64,000 nt of DNA, taken from the NCBI RefSeq assembly GCF_036067295.1, contig NZ_CP107954.1, positions 4,402,001 through 4,466,000 of the forward strand, given 5' to 3'. Under the pieces are notes generated by a model. The model was not told the DNA's origin. It saw nothing but the letters and a program-made list of their open reading frames with translations, and ran no database searches. This document shows positions 32,928 to 41,285 of this stretch, piece after piece. This stretch comes from Kribbella sp. NBC_00382 (GTDB lineage Bacteria > Actinomycetota > Actinomycetes > Propionibacteriales > Kribbellaceae). Each line of letters begins with the position of its first letter. Positions within the stretch are counted from its first letter, which is position 1. Made by a program: the position numbers and the translations under genes.

Positions 32928-33485
32928 ATGTCCACTTCAGACCTGCTGGTGACGCCGGCCCAACGGGACCGCGCCGTCGAGATTCTTCAAGAGATGTACG
33001 CCGACGGACGCCTGGACCGGTTCGAGTTCGACACCAGGCTGGAACTGGCGCTCAAGTCCCGGACCCGGGCCGAGCTCAACGGCACCTTCGACGGCCTGGT
33101 CGCGCGACCCGTACCGACCTTCGCCCCGGCGGCCTTCACCCGGCCGGTCGCGGTCCGGCCGCCGTCGGAGGGGCGGGGGATGGGCCTCGTCACGCACTGG
33201 CTCGGGTTCCCCACCTTCTTCGTCGGCCCGGCGCTGGTCGCGGCCAGCGCCGGCAAGCAGAACCCGGTCATCCGCAAACACGCGGTGGAGGCGCTGAACT
33301 TCCAGCTCAGCGCCCTCGGCCTCTTCGCCCTGCTCGGCATCGTGACCGGGGTGACCGACGGTTTCACCGGCTTCCTGTTCCCGCTGGTCGGCCTGGTCTG
33401 GTTCGTCCTGACCGGCATCGGCGGCATCGCGGCCCTGCTCGGCTCCGAGTTCCGCTACCCCTTCACCCTCCGGATGATCCGCTGA
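32928..33485 (+). CDS. DUF1707 / DUF4870 membrane protein
   Basis: 185 residues. An N-terminal DUF1707 domain (LLVTPAQRDRAVEILQEMYADGRLDRFEFDTRLELALKSRT, read in parts) is followed by a DUF4870-like membrane region with three or four segments (THWLGFPTFFVGPALVAAS, IRKHAVEALNFQLSALGLFALLGIV, FLFPLVGLVWFVLTGIGGIAALL). The role is unknown. The start at ATG 32928 puts the DUF1707 block at the N terminus as usual. It lies between smpB and ssrA on the same strand. A second DUF1707 protein is encoded at 54619. Confidence 0.8.
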   Translation: MSTSDLLVTPAQRDRAVEILQEMYADGRLDRFEFDTRLELALKSRTRAELNGTFDGLVARPVPTFAPAAFTRPVAVRPPSEGRGMGLVTHWLGFPTFFVGPALVAASAGKQNPVIRKHAVEALNFQLSALGLFALLGIVTGVTDGFTGFLFPLVGLVWFVLTGIGGIAALLGSEFRYPFTLRMIR

Positions 33486-33568
33486 AGGAATCCCACGTGC
33501 GGCTGACTGGTTGTACTTGGTAGTGTGGGTGGTCTGCGGTCAGGCCGCAGATGTTTGACAACTCAACA

Positions 33569-33941
33569 GGGGGTGAACGGTTTCGACTTTGGACGTACGT
33601 TCCAAGCGAAGCGGGCCGAGGATCCAGGGTTATCTCGTTAACGATCTCTGGAAAAAATAACTGCCGATGCAAATCGCCAGAGCTTCGCTCTCGCTGCCTG
33701 ACAGCCTGAGCTAAAAGAAGCGGTCAGCCCGGGGTTGCTTCCGACCCGGTTCCTGGCCTCAGCTAGGAAGCTTGCTTCACTAACCCGGTCGCGGGGTTAG
33801 TGCGGGACATTTACAGCGACTGAGCTTGTCAGCAACCCTGTCTGTGGGAGTGCTGGAGCTGAGAAAAGCGACTTACAGACTGCGCCCGGAGAAGTCTTGG
33901 AGCGACGCTGAAGGACGCGGGTTCGATTCCCGCCACCTCCA
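33569..33941 (+). ncRNA. ssrA: Transfer-messenger RNA (tmRNA)
   Basis: The 5' end GGGGGUG (33569-33575) pairs with CACCUCC (33934-33940) as the tRNA-like acceptor stem. GGTTCGATTCC gives the T arm. A discriminator A (33941) precedes a CCA that is not fully encoded. The 5' part carries the conserved GAACGGTTTCGACT. The tag frame is 33663-33701: resume codon GCC, peptide ADANRQSFALAA, TGA stop. With SmpB it rescues stalled ribosomes, and the ALAA end targets products for degradation. Strand + and in line with smpB. Confidence 0.97.
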
Positions 33942-33953
33942 CCCCTATGAGTT

Positions 33954-33987
33954 GAGAAGGCCGGTCCCCTCGGGGACCGGCCTTCTC
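33954..33987 (+). terminator. ssrA terminator
   Basis: GAGAAGGCCGGTCCC (33954-33968), loop CTCG, GGGACCGGCCTTCTC (33973-33987): a perfect 15-bp stem 12 bp after the tmRNA end. It also faces the convergent sugar ABC ATPase gene (stop at 33998), so it can serve both. Confidence 0.88.
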
Positions 33988-33997
33988 GCGTGTTCGG

Positions 33998-34804
33998 TCA
34001 GTCGTCCTGGAGGGTGGTGGCGCCGGTCATGATCGCGACGCCTTCGGTCATCGTGTGGGACTGCGGGGTGATGACTCCGGCGCAGCGGCCGAGGCGCTGG
34101 ATGTGGATGCGGTCGGCCACCTCCCAGACGTGCGGCATGTTGTGGCTGATCAGGATGACGGGTAGTCCGCGTTCGCGGAGTCCCTTGATCATCTCGAGGA
34201 CTTGTCCCGACTCCTTGACCCCGAGCGCAGCGGTCGGTTCGTCGAGGACGACGACCTTGCTGCCGAACGCGGCCGCGCGGGCGACGGCGACGGCTTGGCG
34301 TTGACCGCCGGACAGGGTCTCCACTGTTTGCTGGATGTTCTGGATCGTCTGGATGCCCAGGTCGTGGACGGCCGCCGTGGCCCGGTCGCGCATGCCGCGA
34401 TGGTCGAGCATGCGGAAGACGCTGCCGAGAATGCCGGCGCGGCGTTCCTCTCTGCCCAGATAGAGATTGCTGGCGATGTCGAGGGCGGGGGCCACGGCCA
34501 GTGTTTGGTAGACCGTCTCGATGCCGGCTGCCCGGGCGTCTTGTGGACCGCGGAAGGTGACCGGGACGTCTTCGAGCGTCAGTTGCCCGGCATCGGGGAT
34601 GAGGGCTCCGGTGAGGCACTTGATCAGCGTGGACTTGCCGGCGCCGTTGTCGCCGATGACGGCGAGTACCTCACCGGCGTACAGGTCGAGGTCGACACCG
34701 TCCAGGCCGACCACGCGGCCGAAGGTCTTGATCAGTCCCCGGCCGGACAGGATCGGCGCCCGCAGCCGGGTCGCCTCCGCCGCCGGCTTGGCTGTGACTG
34801 TCAT
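33998..34804 (-). CDS. Sugar ABC transporter ATPase (single-domain, FrcA type)
   Basis: 268 residues. Walker A VIGDNGAGKSTLIKCL, signature LSGGQRQAVAVARAA, Walker B VVVLDEPTAALG, switch His in LISHNMPHV. This is one ATPase domain rather than the ~500-residue double domain of RbsA/XylG, as in FrcA-type systems. It energises the import of a monosaccharide by the permease and binding protein encoded upstream. ATG 34804 overlaps the permease stop by 4 bp (ATGA), so the frame extension to 35692 is not real. Confidence 0.93.
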   Translation of the reverse strand: MTVTAKPAAEATRLRAPILSGRGLIKTFGRVVGLDGVDLDLYAGEVLAVIGDNGAGKSTLIKCLTGALIPDAGQLTLEDVPVTFRGPQDARAAGIETVYQTLAVAPALDIASNLYLGREERRAGILGSVFRMLDHRGMRDRATAAVHDLGIQTIQNIQQTVETLSGGQRQAVAVARAAAFGSKVVVLDEPTAALGVKESGQVLEMIKGLRERGLPVILISHNMPHVWEVADRIHIQRLGRCAGVITPQSHTMTEGVAIMTGATTLQDD

Positions 34805-35832
34805 GAGCGCACCTTCCTGATCCACTGATCCACCGAGACAGCGACGATGACCAGTACGCCGACCGCGAGCAGCCGGTACTGGGCGTCGACTCCGGCCAGC
34901 GACAACCCGATGGTGAACGCCTGCACGATCAGGGCGCCGAGCAGTGTGCCGAGGAGACCGCCGCGGCCGCCGAACAGGCTGGTTCCGCCGATCACGACCG
35001 CGGTGATGCTGTCCAGGTTGGCGTCGACGATCGCGTTCGGGCTCGCGGCTCCCGCCCGCCCGATCAGGGCCCAGCCCGCGATCCCGTAGATCAGGCCCGC
35101 GACGGCGTAGACGCTGAACAGGACCCGCCGCGAGCGAACTCCGCTGAGCCGCGCCGCCTCCGGGTCGTCGCCGACCGCGTACACGTGCCGGCCCCACGCG
35201 GTTTGACTGAGCGCGTACCCGAGAACGAGGTAGAGAGCGATGACGATCAGTACGCCGACAGTGATCCGGAAGCGGCCGATCGCGAAGCCCTCGCCGGTCC
35301 AGTTGAGCAGGCCGGGGAGGCGGTTGTTCTGGATGCTTTGACCGCCGGAGTAGAGCAAGGCGATGGCGGTGAAGATGCTCAGAGTACCGAGGGTGACGAT
35401 GAACGGTGGCAGGCCGATCCGGGTCACCAGGATCCCGTTCAGCGCTCCGGCCGCTAGTCCCAGGACGACACCGGCGGCCAGTGCGAGGCCTGCCGGCCAC
35501 CCGTTCTGGGCGGCGAGCGTGGCCATCACCATGGTCGACAAGATGGTGATCGCGCCGACCGACAGGTCGATTCCGGCGGTCAGGATGATGAGGGTCTGCC
35601 CTACGGCCAGCGCGGCGACCACAGCGGTCTGCTGAACCAGCAGGGACAGTGCGGCCGGGTTGGAGAACCGGCTGTTGATGGCGGTGAAGCACACCACCGT
35701 GAGCAGCAGGATGATCGCCGGGCTGAGTGCGGGGTGCTGGTGGAGCAGGTGCTGGATCCGCTGGCTCAGTGTGTGTTCCCGCCGGGCGAGAACCTTCGCG
35801 GCGGCCCCTGGGGTCGCACTTTGGACTGTCAT
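34801..35832 (-). CDS. Sugar ABC transporter permease (RbsC/FrcC type)
   Basis: 343 residues, eight to ten membrane segments. Typical CUT2 strings: LALAAGVVLGLAAGALNGILVTRIGLPPFIVTLGT (read in parts), VYAVGDDPEAARLSGVRSRRVLFSVYAVAGL and VVIGGTSLFGGRGGLLGTLLGALIV. It forms the membrane channel of a CUT2 monosaccharide importer; the single gene implies a homodimer. Operon order is binding protein, permease, ATPase. Confidence 0.94.
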   Translation of the reverse strand: MTVQSATPGAAAKVLARREHTLSQRIQHLLHQHPALSPAIILLLTVVCFTAINSRFSNPAALSLLVQQTAVVAALAVGQTLIILTAGIDLSVGAITILSTMVMATLAAQNGWPAGLALAAGVVLGLAAGALNGILVTRIGLPPFIVTLGTLSIFTAIALLYSGGQSIQNNRLPGLLNWTGEGFAIGRFRITVGVLIVIALYLVLGYALSQTAWGRHVYAVGDDPEAARLSGVRSRRVLFSVYAVAGLIYGIAGWALIGRAGAASPNAIVDANLDSITAVVIGGTSLFGGRGGLLGTLLGALIVQAFTIGLSLAGVDAQYRLLAVGVLVIVAVSVDQWIRKVRS

Positions 35833-35863
35833 GTCTGCGCCTCCTGAGGTTCGTGGTGTGCGG

Positions 35864-36946
35864 TCATCCCCAGCACAGCGTGCCGGCCTTGGCGGTGTCG
35901 ATGCTGTCGACGCCGGCGGCGGCCTTATCGGTCACGAGGGCGACGCCGGTGTTGTAGAAGTCGAGGCCCTCGGAGTTCTTGGGCTTGTCGCCGCCGCGGG
36001 CGATCTTGGCGATGGACTCGACGCCGAGCGACGCCATCTTCAACGGGTACTGCTGCGAGGTCGCGCCGATGACACCGTCCTTCACGGACTTGACTCCGGC
36101 ACAGCCTCCGTCGACCGAGACCACCAGTACGCCGTTGGTCTTACCCGCTGCCTTGAGCGCGTTGTAGGCGCCGACCGCGGCCGGCTCGTTGATCGTGTAG
36201 ACCACGTTGATGTTGGAGTTCTTGGTCAGGCAGTTCTCCATCGCCGACCGGCCGCCGTCCTCGGCGCCCTGGGTGGGCTCGTTGCAGACGATCGTGTAGT
36301 CGCTGGCGCCGTACTTGCCGGACTTCGCCTCGTCGCCGTTCTTCTTGGCGTCCTTGACGTCGACTCCCAGGCCGGTCAGGAAGCCCTGGTCGCGGTTGTA
36401 GTCGACGGAGACGACCTTGTCGTTGAACAGGTCGAGCAGCGCGATGGTGGCCGGCTTGCCGGCCAGCTGCTTGGCCGTCCACTGCCCGATCAGCTTGCCC
36501 GCCTCGAAGTTGTCGGTGGCGAAGGTGATGTCGACGGTGTCGGCCGGGTCGGGCGGCGTGTCCAGCGCGATCACGTACAGGCCGGCGTCGCGGGCCTTCT
36601 TGATCGCGCTGTTGACGCCGGGCCCGTTCGGCGTGATCAGGATGCCCTTCTGGCCCTGGGCGATCGCGTTCTCGATCGCCTGGACCTGCCCCTGCTCGTC
36701 ACCGTCGGCCTTGCCGGAGGCCACGGTGAGGTCAACGTTGTTCTTGGCGGCCTCCTCCTTCGCGCCCTTCTGCATGGCGACGAAGAACGGGTTGCTGGAG
36801 TCCTTGGTGATCAGCGACACGCCGATCTTGTCGTTCGACCCGGCGGTCGAGTCGGAGCCGGATCCGCCGCACGCGGCCAGGGTGAGCAATGCGATGACCG
36901 CGGTCGCGGCCACACCGAGCCGCGCCGTACGGGTGGAGAAGTGCAT
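35864..36946 (-). CDS. Sugar ABC transporter substrate-binding lipoprotein (RbsB/FrcB type)
   Basis: 360 residues. Signal MHFSTRTARLGVAATAVIALLTLAAC ends in lipobox LAAC; the mature Cys is lipidated. The rest is a periplasmic-binding fold of the CUT2 type (IGVSLITKDSSNPFFVAMQKGA, AQGQKGILITPNGPGVNSAIKKARDAG, VVYTINEPAAVGAYNALKAAGK, VVSVDGGCAGVKSVKDG). It binds a pentose or hexose, perhaps fructose; the sugar is not proven. First gene of the operon, divergent from a LacI regulator with a perfect operator 39 bp upstream. Confidence 0.93.
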   Translation of the reverse strand: MHFSTRTARLGVAATAVIALLTLAACGGSGSDSTAGSNDKIGVSLITKDSSNPFFVAMQKGAKEEAAKNNVDLTVASGKADGDEQGQVQAIENAIAQGQKGILITPNGPGVNSAIKKARDAGLYVIALDTPPDPADTVDITFATDNFEAGKLIGQWTAKQLAGKPATIALLDLFNDKVVSVDYNRDQGFLTGLGVDVKDAKKNGDEAKSGKYGASDYTIVCNEPTQGAEDGGRSAMENCLTKNSNINVVYTINEPAAVGAYNALKAAGKTNGVLVVSVDGGCAGVKSVKDGVIGATSQQYPLKMASLGVESIAKIARGGDKPKNSEGLDFYNTGVALVTDKAAAGVDSIDTAKAGTLCWG

Positions 36947-36984
36947 GGCAGGTCCCTCCCGGGAACAGTGAAAGTTTGTGCTTA

Positions 36985-36998
36985 CGTCAACGTTGACG
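36985..36998. promoter_or_regulatory. LacI-type operator O1
   Basis: CGTCAAC-GTTGACG, a perfect 14-bp palindrome with the central CG typical of LacI/GalR operators, 39 bp upstream of the binding-protein start. A second near-identical site lies 79 bp away. Confidence 0.8.
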
Positions 36999-37032
36999 CA
37001 AGAAGGACAGCACCTGACATGACTTGCGGTCA

Positions 37033-38133
37033 ATGGCTCGATCGGAAATACTGCCGTTCGTGACGACAACGTTGACGCAGTCCGGGTCGGACAGAGATCG
37101 ACCGGCCCGGTCCACGATGAAGGACGTGGCGCAACTGGCCGGCGTGAGCGTCAAGACGGTGTCGCGGGTGGTCAACGGAGAGCCGGGAGCGTCGGTCGCA
37201 GTTCGTGAGCGGGTGCTGCAGGCCGCGGAACGGCTCGACTACCGGCACAACCTCGGCGCCAGCACCCTGCGGCGCAAAGACGCGCGCTCCGGCATCGTCG
37301 GGGCTCTGCTGCAAGACGTCGGGAACAGCTTCTCGGCCGGCCTGTTACGTGCGCTCGAGGACGCCGTGCGGGAGGCCGGCCTGTCAGTACTGGCCGCAAG
37401 CCTCGACGAGGAGCCCGAGCGGGAACGCGGCCTCGTCTCCGACCTGGTCGCCCGTCGCGCCGACGGACTCGTCCTGATGCCGGCCTCCGACCGTCACGAG
37501 TACTTGCTGAGCGAGCACCGCGCCGGACTTCCGCTGGTGTTCGTCGACCGCAGGCCACACGGCCTGGATTGTGACTCCGTCACCATCGACAACCGGCTCG
37601 GCGCCAGCTCCGCGACTGCCCACCTGATCGCCGGAGGACATCGCCGGATCGCGATGCTGAGCGACCTGTACGAGATCGAAACGGCCAGGGAACGCGTCGC
37701 CGGGTATCGCGCGGCTCTCGACGAGGCGAAGATCCCCTTCGATCCCCAACTGCTGGTGCACAGCGTTCGTAGCGAGCAGGAGGCAGAGCAGATCGTCACC
37801 GACCTGCTCGGCACGGCCGACGCACCGACCGCATTCCTCACCGGACGCAACATCCTCACCGTGGGCGCTGTCCGCGCCCTGCGATCGTTGGGCCTGTCGC
37901 ATCAGATCGCCCTGGTCGGTTTCGACGACTTCCCCTTGGCAGATCTGGTCGAACCCGCACTCACAGTGGTCCGGCAGGACGTGCGGCGCATCGGTACCGA
38001 GGTCGGCCGCATCCTCCTGGACCGACTCGCCGGGGACACCAGCCCACCACAGCACGTCGTGCTCGAGCCATCCCTGGTCTGCCGCGGAAGCGGCGAGATT
38101 CGCCCGCCGAGCGAAGGAATCCATCGGGATTGA
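37033..38133 (+). CDS. LacI family transcriptional regulator
   Basis: 366 residues from ATG 37033. The LacI HTH and hinge are clear: MKDVAQLAGVSVKTVSRVVNG, then VRERVLQAAERLDYRHNLGA. A sugar-binding PBP-like domain follows (SGIVGALLQDVGNSFSAGLLRALE, LVFVDRRPHGLDCDSVTIDN, ALVGFDDFPLADLVEPALT). It surely controls the divergent sugar ABC operon. The true start may be ATG 37117, directly at MKDVAQLAGVS: an operator copy at 37064-37077 would otherwise lie inside the coding region. Codon 37345 appears to be TTA, rare in this DNA. Confidence 0.92.
   Translation: MARSEILPFVTTTLTQSGSDRDRPARSTMKDVAQLAGVSVKTVSRVVNGEPGASVAVRERVLQAAERLDYRHNLGASTLRRKDARSGIVGALLQDVGNSFSAGLLRALEDAVREAGLSVLAASLDEEPERERGLVSDLVARRADGLVLMPASDRHEYLLSEHRAGLPLVFVDRRPHGLDCDSVTIDNRLGASSATAHLIAGGHRRIAMLSDLYEIETARERVAGYRAALDEAKIPFDPQLLVHSVRSEQEAEQIVTDLLGTADAPTAFLTGRNILTVGAVRALRSLGLSHQIALVGFDDFPLADLVEPALTVVRQDVRRIGTEVGRILLDRLAGDTSPPQHVVLEPSLVCRGSGEIRPPSEGIHRD
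37064..37077. promoter_or_regulatory. LacI-type operator O2
   Basis: CGACAAC-GTTGACG, one mismatch from the perfect operator at 36985-36998; the centres are 79 bp apart, suitable for looping. It overlaps the annotated N terminus of the LacI gene unless translation starts at 37117. Confidence 0.65.
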
Positions 38134-38164
38134 CGATGGATCCGCGGCGGTGGACATTCTGTGT

Positions 38165-38596
38165 GTGAGCACTGCTGATGAGGACGCTCAGGCGTTCGCC
38201 GATCTGTTTCGGGAGACGTACCTGCGGTTTCATCGGCGGGACGGGAAGCGGAACGAGATGTCGGGGGCCAGCCGGGCCGTACTGCAGCATCTTTCGCAGA
38301 CCGGGCCGTTGACCGTGGGGGACATTGCGCTGCATCTGGATCGGGCGCAGTCGGTGGTCAGCGACATCGTGACGCAGCTCGAGTCCAAAGGGGTGCTGGA
38401 GCGGGAGCGCGATCCGGAGGACCGGCGCCGCACGCTGGTGTGGCTGTCGGCCGATGGCTTCGCCGTACTACGCGCTGACCGCGACGTGCTCAGCGTCCCA
38501 GCCCTGGCCGAGGCGTTCGCCGCCCTGCCACCCGGCGAGCGAGCCGCCCTGCTCACCACCCTGTCCACCCTCGTTCGATCGAACGGAGCCCAGTGA
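38165..38596 (+). CDS. MarR family transcriptional regulator
   Basis: 143 residues from GTG 38165; GTG 38150 is an alternative. Winged HTH: MSGASRAVLQHLSQTGPLTVGDIALHLDRAQSVVSDIVTQLESKGVLERERDPEDRRRTLVWLS (read in parts), with the usual DxRxR wing. It is 31 bp after the LacI gene. Its stop overlaps the start of a small zinc-ribbon gene (TGATG), so the two are translated together. The ligand and targets are unknown. Confidence 0.9.
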   Translation: MSTADEDAQAFADLFRETYLRFHRRDGKRNEMSGASRAVLQHLSQTGPLTVGDIALHLDRAQSVVSDIVTQLESKGVLERERDPEDRRRTLVWLSADGFAVLRADRDVLSVPALAEAFAALPPGERAALLTTLSTLVRSNGAQ

Positions 38597-38847
38597 TGAC
38601 CACGACCACCAACTGCGAGAGCTGCAGCATGCCGATCGAGAGCGGCCGGTACTGCGCCCACTGCGTCGATGCCGACGGCAACCTTCAGGACTTCGACACC
38701 CGGTTCGCCTCGATGGTGTCGTGGCAGGAGCGCCGCAACCCCGGCGACCCGCGCGAGAAGCTCGAGGCCGACACCCTCGCCTACATGGCCCAGATGCCGG
38801 CCTGGCGTGACCACCCCAAGGTCGCCGGCGTTCAACCGAACGGATGA
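38596..38847 (+). CDS. Small zinc-ribbon protein
   Basis: 83 residues. CESCSMPIESGRYCAHCVDADG is a CxxC...CxxC zinc ribbon of the kind found in the Zn_ribbon_2 (PF12674) family; the C-terminal half is a helical acidic segment (FDTRFASMVSWQ ... MAQMPAWRDHP). Probably cytosolic; function not known. The ATG shares its A with the MarR stop codon, a coupled pair, so it may be a partner or target of that regulator. Confidence 0.8.
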   Translation: MTTTTNCESCSMPIESGRYCAHCVDADGNLQDFDTRFASMVSWQERRNPGDPREKLEADTLAYMAQMPAWRDHPKVAGVQPNG

Positions 38848-38953
38848 AGCAAGGTTCAACCGGTGCGGGGGTGATCCATCCCGACGGTTGACGTGCCGGT
38901 GCGGTCCTCGGCGACATGATCGAGTTGGCAGGTCGTCGAGGAGAGGATTCATC

Positions 38954-40063
38954 GTGAGCACTGGGGTCAGCCGTCGCAGGTTGCTGGGAGTCGGGGCCGG
39001 GGTCGGAGCGGCGTTGACGGTCGGAGTACCGGCATCGGCCCGTACCACCGCACGCGAGGAGGGCCGGTCGCTGGACGAGCTGTACGAAGCGGCCGTCCGT
39101 GAGTCCGGCAAGCTGGTGATCTACGCGGGTGGCGACACGCCCACCCAGCAGGACGCGACGGCGGCAGCGTTCCGGGCTCGCTTCCCGGGGATCGCGTTGA
39201 CGATGGTGGTGGACTACAGCAAGTTCCACGACGTCCGGGTCGACAATCAACTCGCGACGGGGACGCTGGTACCGGATGTCGTGCAGTTGCAGACCGTGCA
39301 GGACTTCGTCCGCTGGAAGCAGCAGGGGCGGCTTCTCCGGTACAAGCCGGCCGGTTTCGGTGCCGTCCACAACAAATTCAAGGATGCCGATGGCGCTTGG
39401 GTCGCGATCAGCGTGCTGGCCTTCAGCTACCTCTACAGCGTCGGTGCGGTAGGCAACAATGTACCGGCGTCGCCGCGTGCGTTGACGGATCCGCGGTGGC
39501 GCGGGCAGATCGCCTCGGCCTACCCGAACGATGACGACGCGACACTCTTCCTCTACAAGCGGTACGCCGAGGCCTACGGCTGGTCGTGGATCGCAGACCT
39601 GGCGCAGCAGCAGGTTTCGTTTGCCCGAGGCTCCAATTGGCCGGGTGAGGCCGTCGGCGGCGGGCAGAAGGCGCTCGGTGTCGGCGGCGCGGGCAACCCC
39701 CGCCAGACCACGCCGACGAGATGGGTGGTGCCGGACAAGGATCCCTTCATGGCCTGGGGCCAGCGCGCCGCGATCCTGGCCGGCGCCCGCAACCGGACCG
39801 CGGCCAAGCTCTATCTCAACTGGCAGCTGACCAAGGCCAGCCAGGAGGCCTCCTTCAACGGCTGGTCGGTGCGCACCGACACGGCGGTACCGGCCGGAGT
39901 ACGGCCGATCTGGACGTACGCGAACGCCGACCTGGACGGCTTCCCCGCCTTCATGGCCAACCGGGCCGAGGCCGAACGCTGGCGGCAGACCTTCAGCTTG
40001 TACTTCGGTGAGGTCAGCGGAGCGCCGACCCCGGGCTGGCTGGGGCTGCACCCTGGACGCTGA
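38954..40063 (+). CDS. Tat-exported extracellular solute-binding protein (orphan)
   Basis: 369 residues. Signal begins VSTGVSRRRLLGVGAGVGA, a twin-arginine leader without a lipobox Cys, cut near PASA-RTT. The body is a family-1/Fe3+-type solute-binding protein (KLVIYAGGDTPTQQDATAAAFR, YSKFHDVRVDNQLATGTLVPDV, LYLNWQLTKASQEASFNGWSVR). No permease or ATPase gene is near. A NarL-type sensor kinase gene follows by 61 bp, so the protein may feed a signal into that system. GTG 38954 has a GAGGAGAGG site ahead. Confidence 0.85.
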   Translation: MSTGVSRRRLLGVGAGVGAALTVGVPASARTTAREEGRSLDELYEAAVRESGKLVIYAGGDTPTQQDATAAAFRARFPGIALTMVVDYSKFHDVRVDNQLATGTLVPDVVQLQTVQDFVRWKQQGRLLRYKPAGFGAVHNKFKDADGAWVAISVLAFSYLYSVGAVGNNVPASPRALTDPRWRGQIASAYPNDDDATLFLYKRYAEAYGWSWIADLAQQQVSFARGSNWPGEAVGGGQKALGVGGAGNPRQTTPTRWVVPDKDPFMAWGQRAAILAGARNRTAAKLYLNWQLTKASQEASFNGWSVRTDTAVPAGVRPIWTYANADLDGFPAFMANRAEAERWRQTFSLYFGEVSGAPTPGWLGLHPGR

Positions 40064-40124
40064 TCCCCGGGCGGGTTGGCCGGGTCTGGTTAGACTCGGC
40101 GGTGCCCGTTCGAAGGGAGCCGAC

Positions 40125-41285
40125 GTGTCGCGGACAACCGTGTCCCGCCTTGAGATCGCTGTGCATGGAGCGTTCTTCCTGATCGTGATCGGCTCGCTCG
40201 GCCGACTGTTCGCGCTGAACACCTCGCTGTGCCTCTACGTGCTGGGCCTGAGCGTGCTGCTCTCGGGCGGCTACACCACGATGGTCTGGGCGGGCAGCCG
40301 ACTCGGCCGATGGCAGGTTCCCGTGGCCGGGATGGTCACCGGCATCTGGCTGCTACTCATCAGCACCGTGCCGGCGCCGTACCCTTCGGTCTACAGCTGG
40401 CTGGCGATTCCGTTGGCCTGCTTGCTGCTTCGGGCCCTTCCGCCGCGTCGCGCGATCATTGCCATCGGCATCGTCACCGGGCTGCTGGTGATCGCCCTCT
40501 ACCGTCAGTCCAGGGGCATCGACCTGTTCCTGCCGCCTGTGGCCGCGGTCTGGGCCACAGTCGCCCTGTACGCCGGCCAGCAACGCGACACCACCATCCG
40601 GCAGAACCTGCTCGAGCAACTCCGGAGTACCAGGGACGAGCTCGCCGAACAGCAACACGAGGCTGGCATCCTGGCCGAGCGAGCTCGCCTGGCCGGTGAA
40701 CTCCATGACACCGTCACGCAGGACCTTGCGGGCAGCCGGATGCTCTTGCAGGCGGCCGATCGGGAGTGGGACTCCGATCCGGCGAAGGCGCGGCTGCGGG
40801 TCCGGGGCGTCACCGAGTCGCTGGGGCAGAACGTAGTACAGGCTCGGCGGTTGATCGCCGGGCTGACCCCGGCGGCGCTGGATCAGGGTGGTCTCGAGGT
40901 GGCGCTGGAGGAGTTGTGCCGGCGTGAAGAGCGGTACGGGCCGACTGTCGCGCTGAGGGTGACGGGGGAGCCGCGGGTGATGAGTCCGGAGGCGGAGACT
41001 GCGTTGCTGCGGACGGCTCAGGGCGCGCTGGCCAATGTGAGAGACCACGCGGGGGCGGATCGGATCGAGGTCGTGCTCGACTGGCAGGACGAGTCGGTGC
41101 GGCTGCGGATCAGCGACAACGGGAACGGCGTACCGGATCGTGCGCCCGCTCCCGACCGGGGATTAGGCCTGCCGTCGTTGCGTGAACGCCTAGGCACCTT
41201 GGGCGGGACGCTCACGCTGGACAGTACGCCGGGCCGCGGTACGGCGCTGACCGCTTCGGTGCCGATCGGGATGGTCGCGGGATGA
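40125..41285 (+). CDS. Sensor histidine kinase (NarL/HisKA_3 type)
   Basis: 386 residues. About five membrane segments in the first ~150 residues (AVHGAFFLIVIGSLGRLFAL, LCLYVLGLSVLLSGGYTTM, MVTGIWLLLISTVPAPY), then a coiled linker, the HisKA_3 box ERARLAGELHDTVTQDLAGS with the phospho-His, and a HATPase_c domain with RISDNGNGVP (N box region) and GLGLPSLRERLGTLGG. It autophosphorylates in response to an unknown membrane signal and passes phosphate to the following regulator. GTG 40125 has GAAGGGA ahead. The stop overlaps the regulator start by 4 bp (ATGA). Confidence 0.92.
   Translation: MSRTTVSRLEIAVHGAFFLIVIGSLGRLFALNTSLCLYVLGLSVLLSGGYTTMVWAGSRLGRWQVPVAGMVTGIWLLLISTVPAPYPSVYSWLAIPLACLLLRALPPRRAIIAIGIVTGLLVIALYRQSRGIDLFLPPVAAVWATVALYAGQQRDTTIRQNLLEQLRSTRDELAEQQHEAGILAERARLAGELHDTVTQDLAGSRMLLQAADREWDSDPAKARLRVRGVTESLGQNVVQARRLIAGLTPAALDQGGLEVALEELCRREERYGPTVALRVTGEPRVMSPEAETALLRTAQGALANVRDHAGADRIEVVLDWQDESVRLRISDNGNGVPDRAPAPDRGLGLPSLRERLGTLGGTLTLDSTPGRGTALTASVPIGMVAG

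Noticed and set aside
33900..33945. ssrA 3' end as an integration (att) site
   Set aside because: No second copy of the tmRNA 3' sequence and no integrase gene in the window.
35660..37063. 467-residue open frame on the plus strand
   Set aside because: Antisense to the sugar-binding lipoprotein gene; Val/Gly/Asp-rich shadow.
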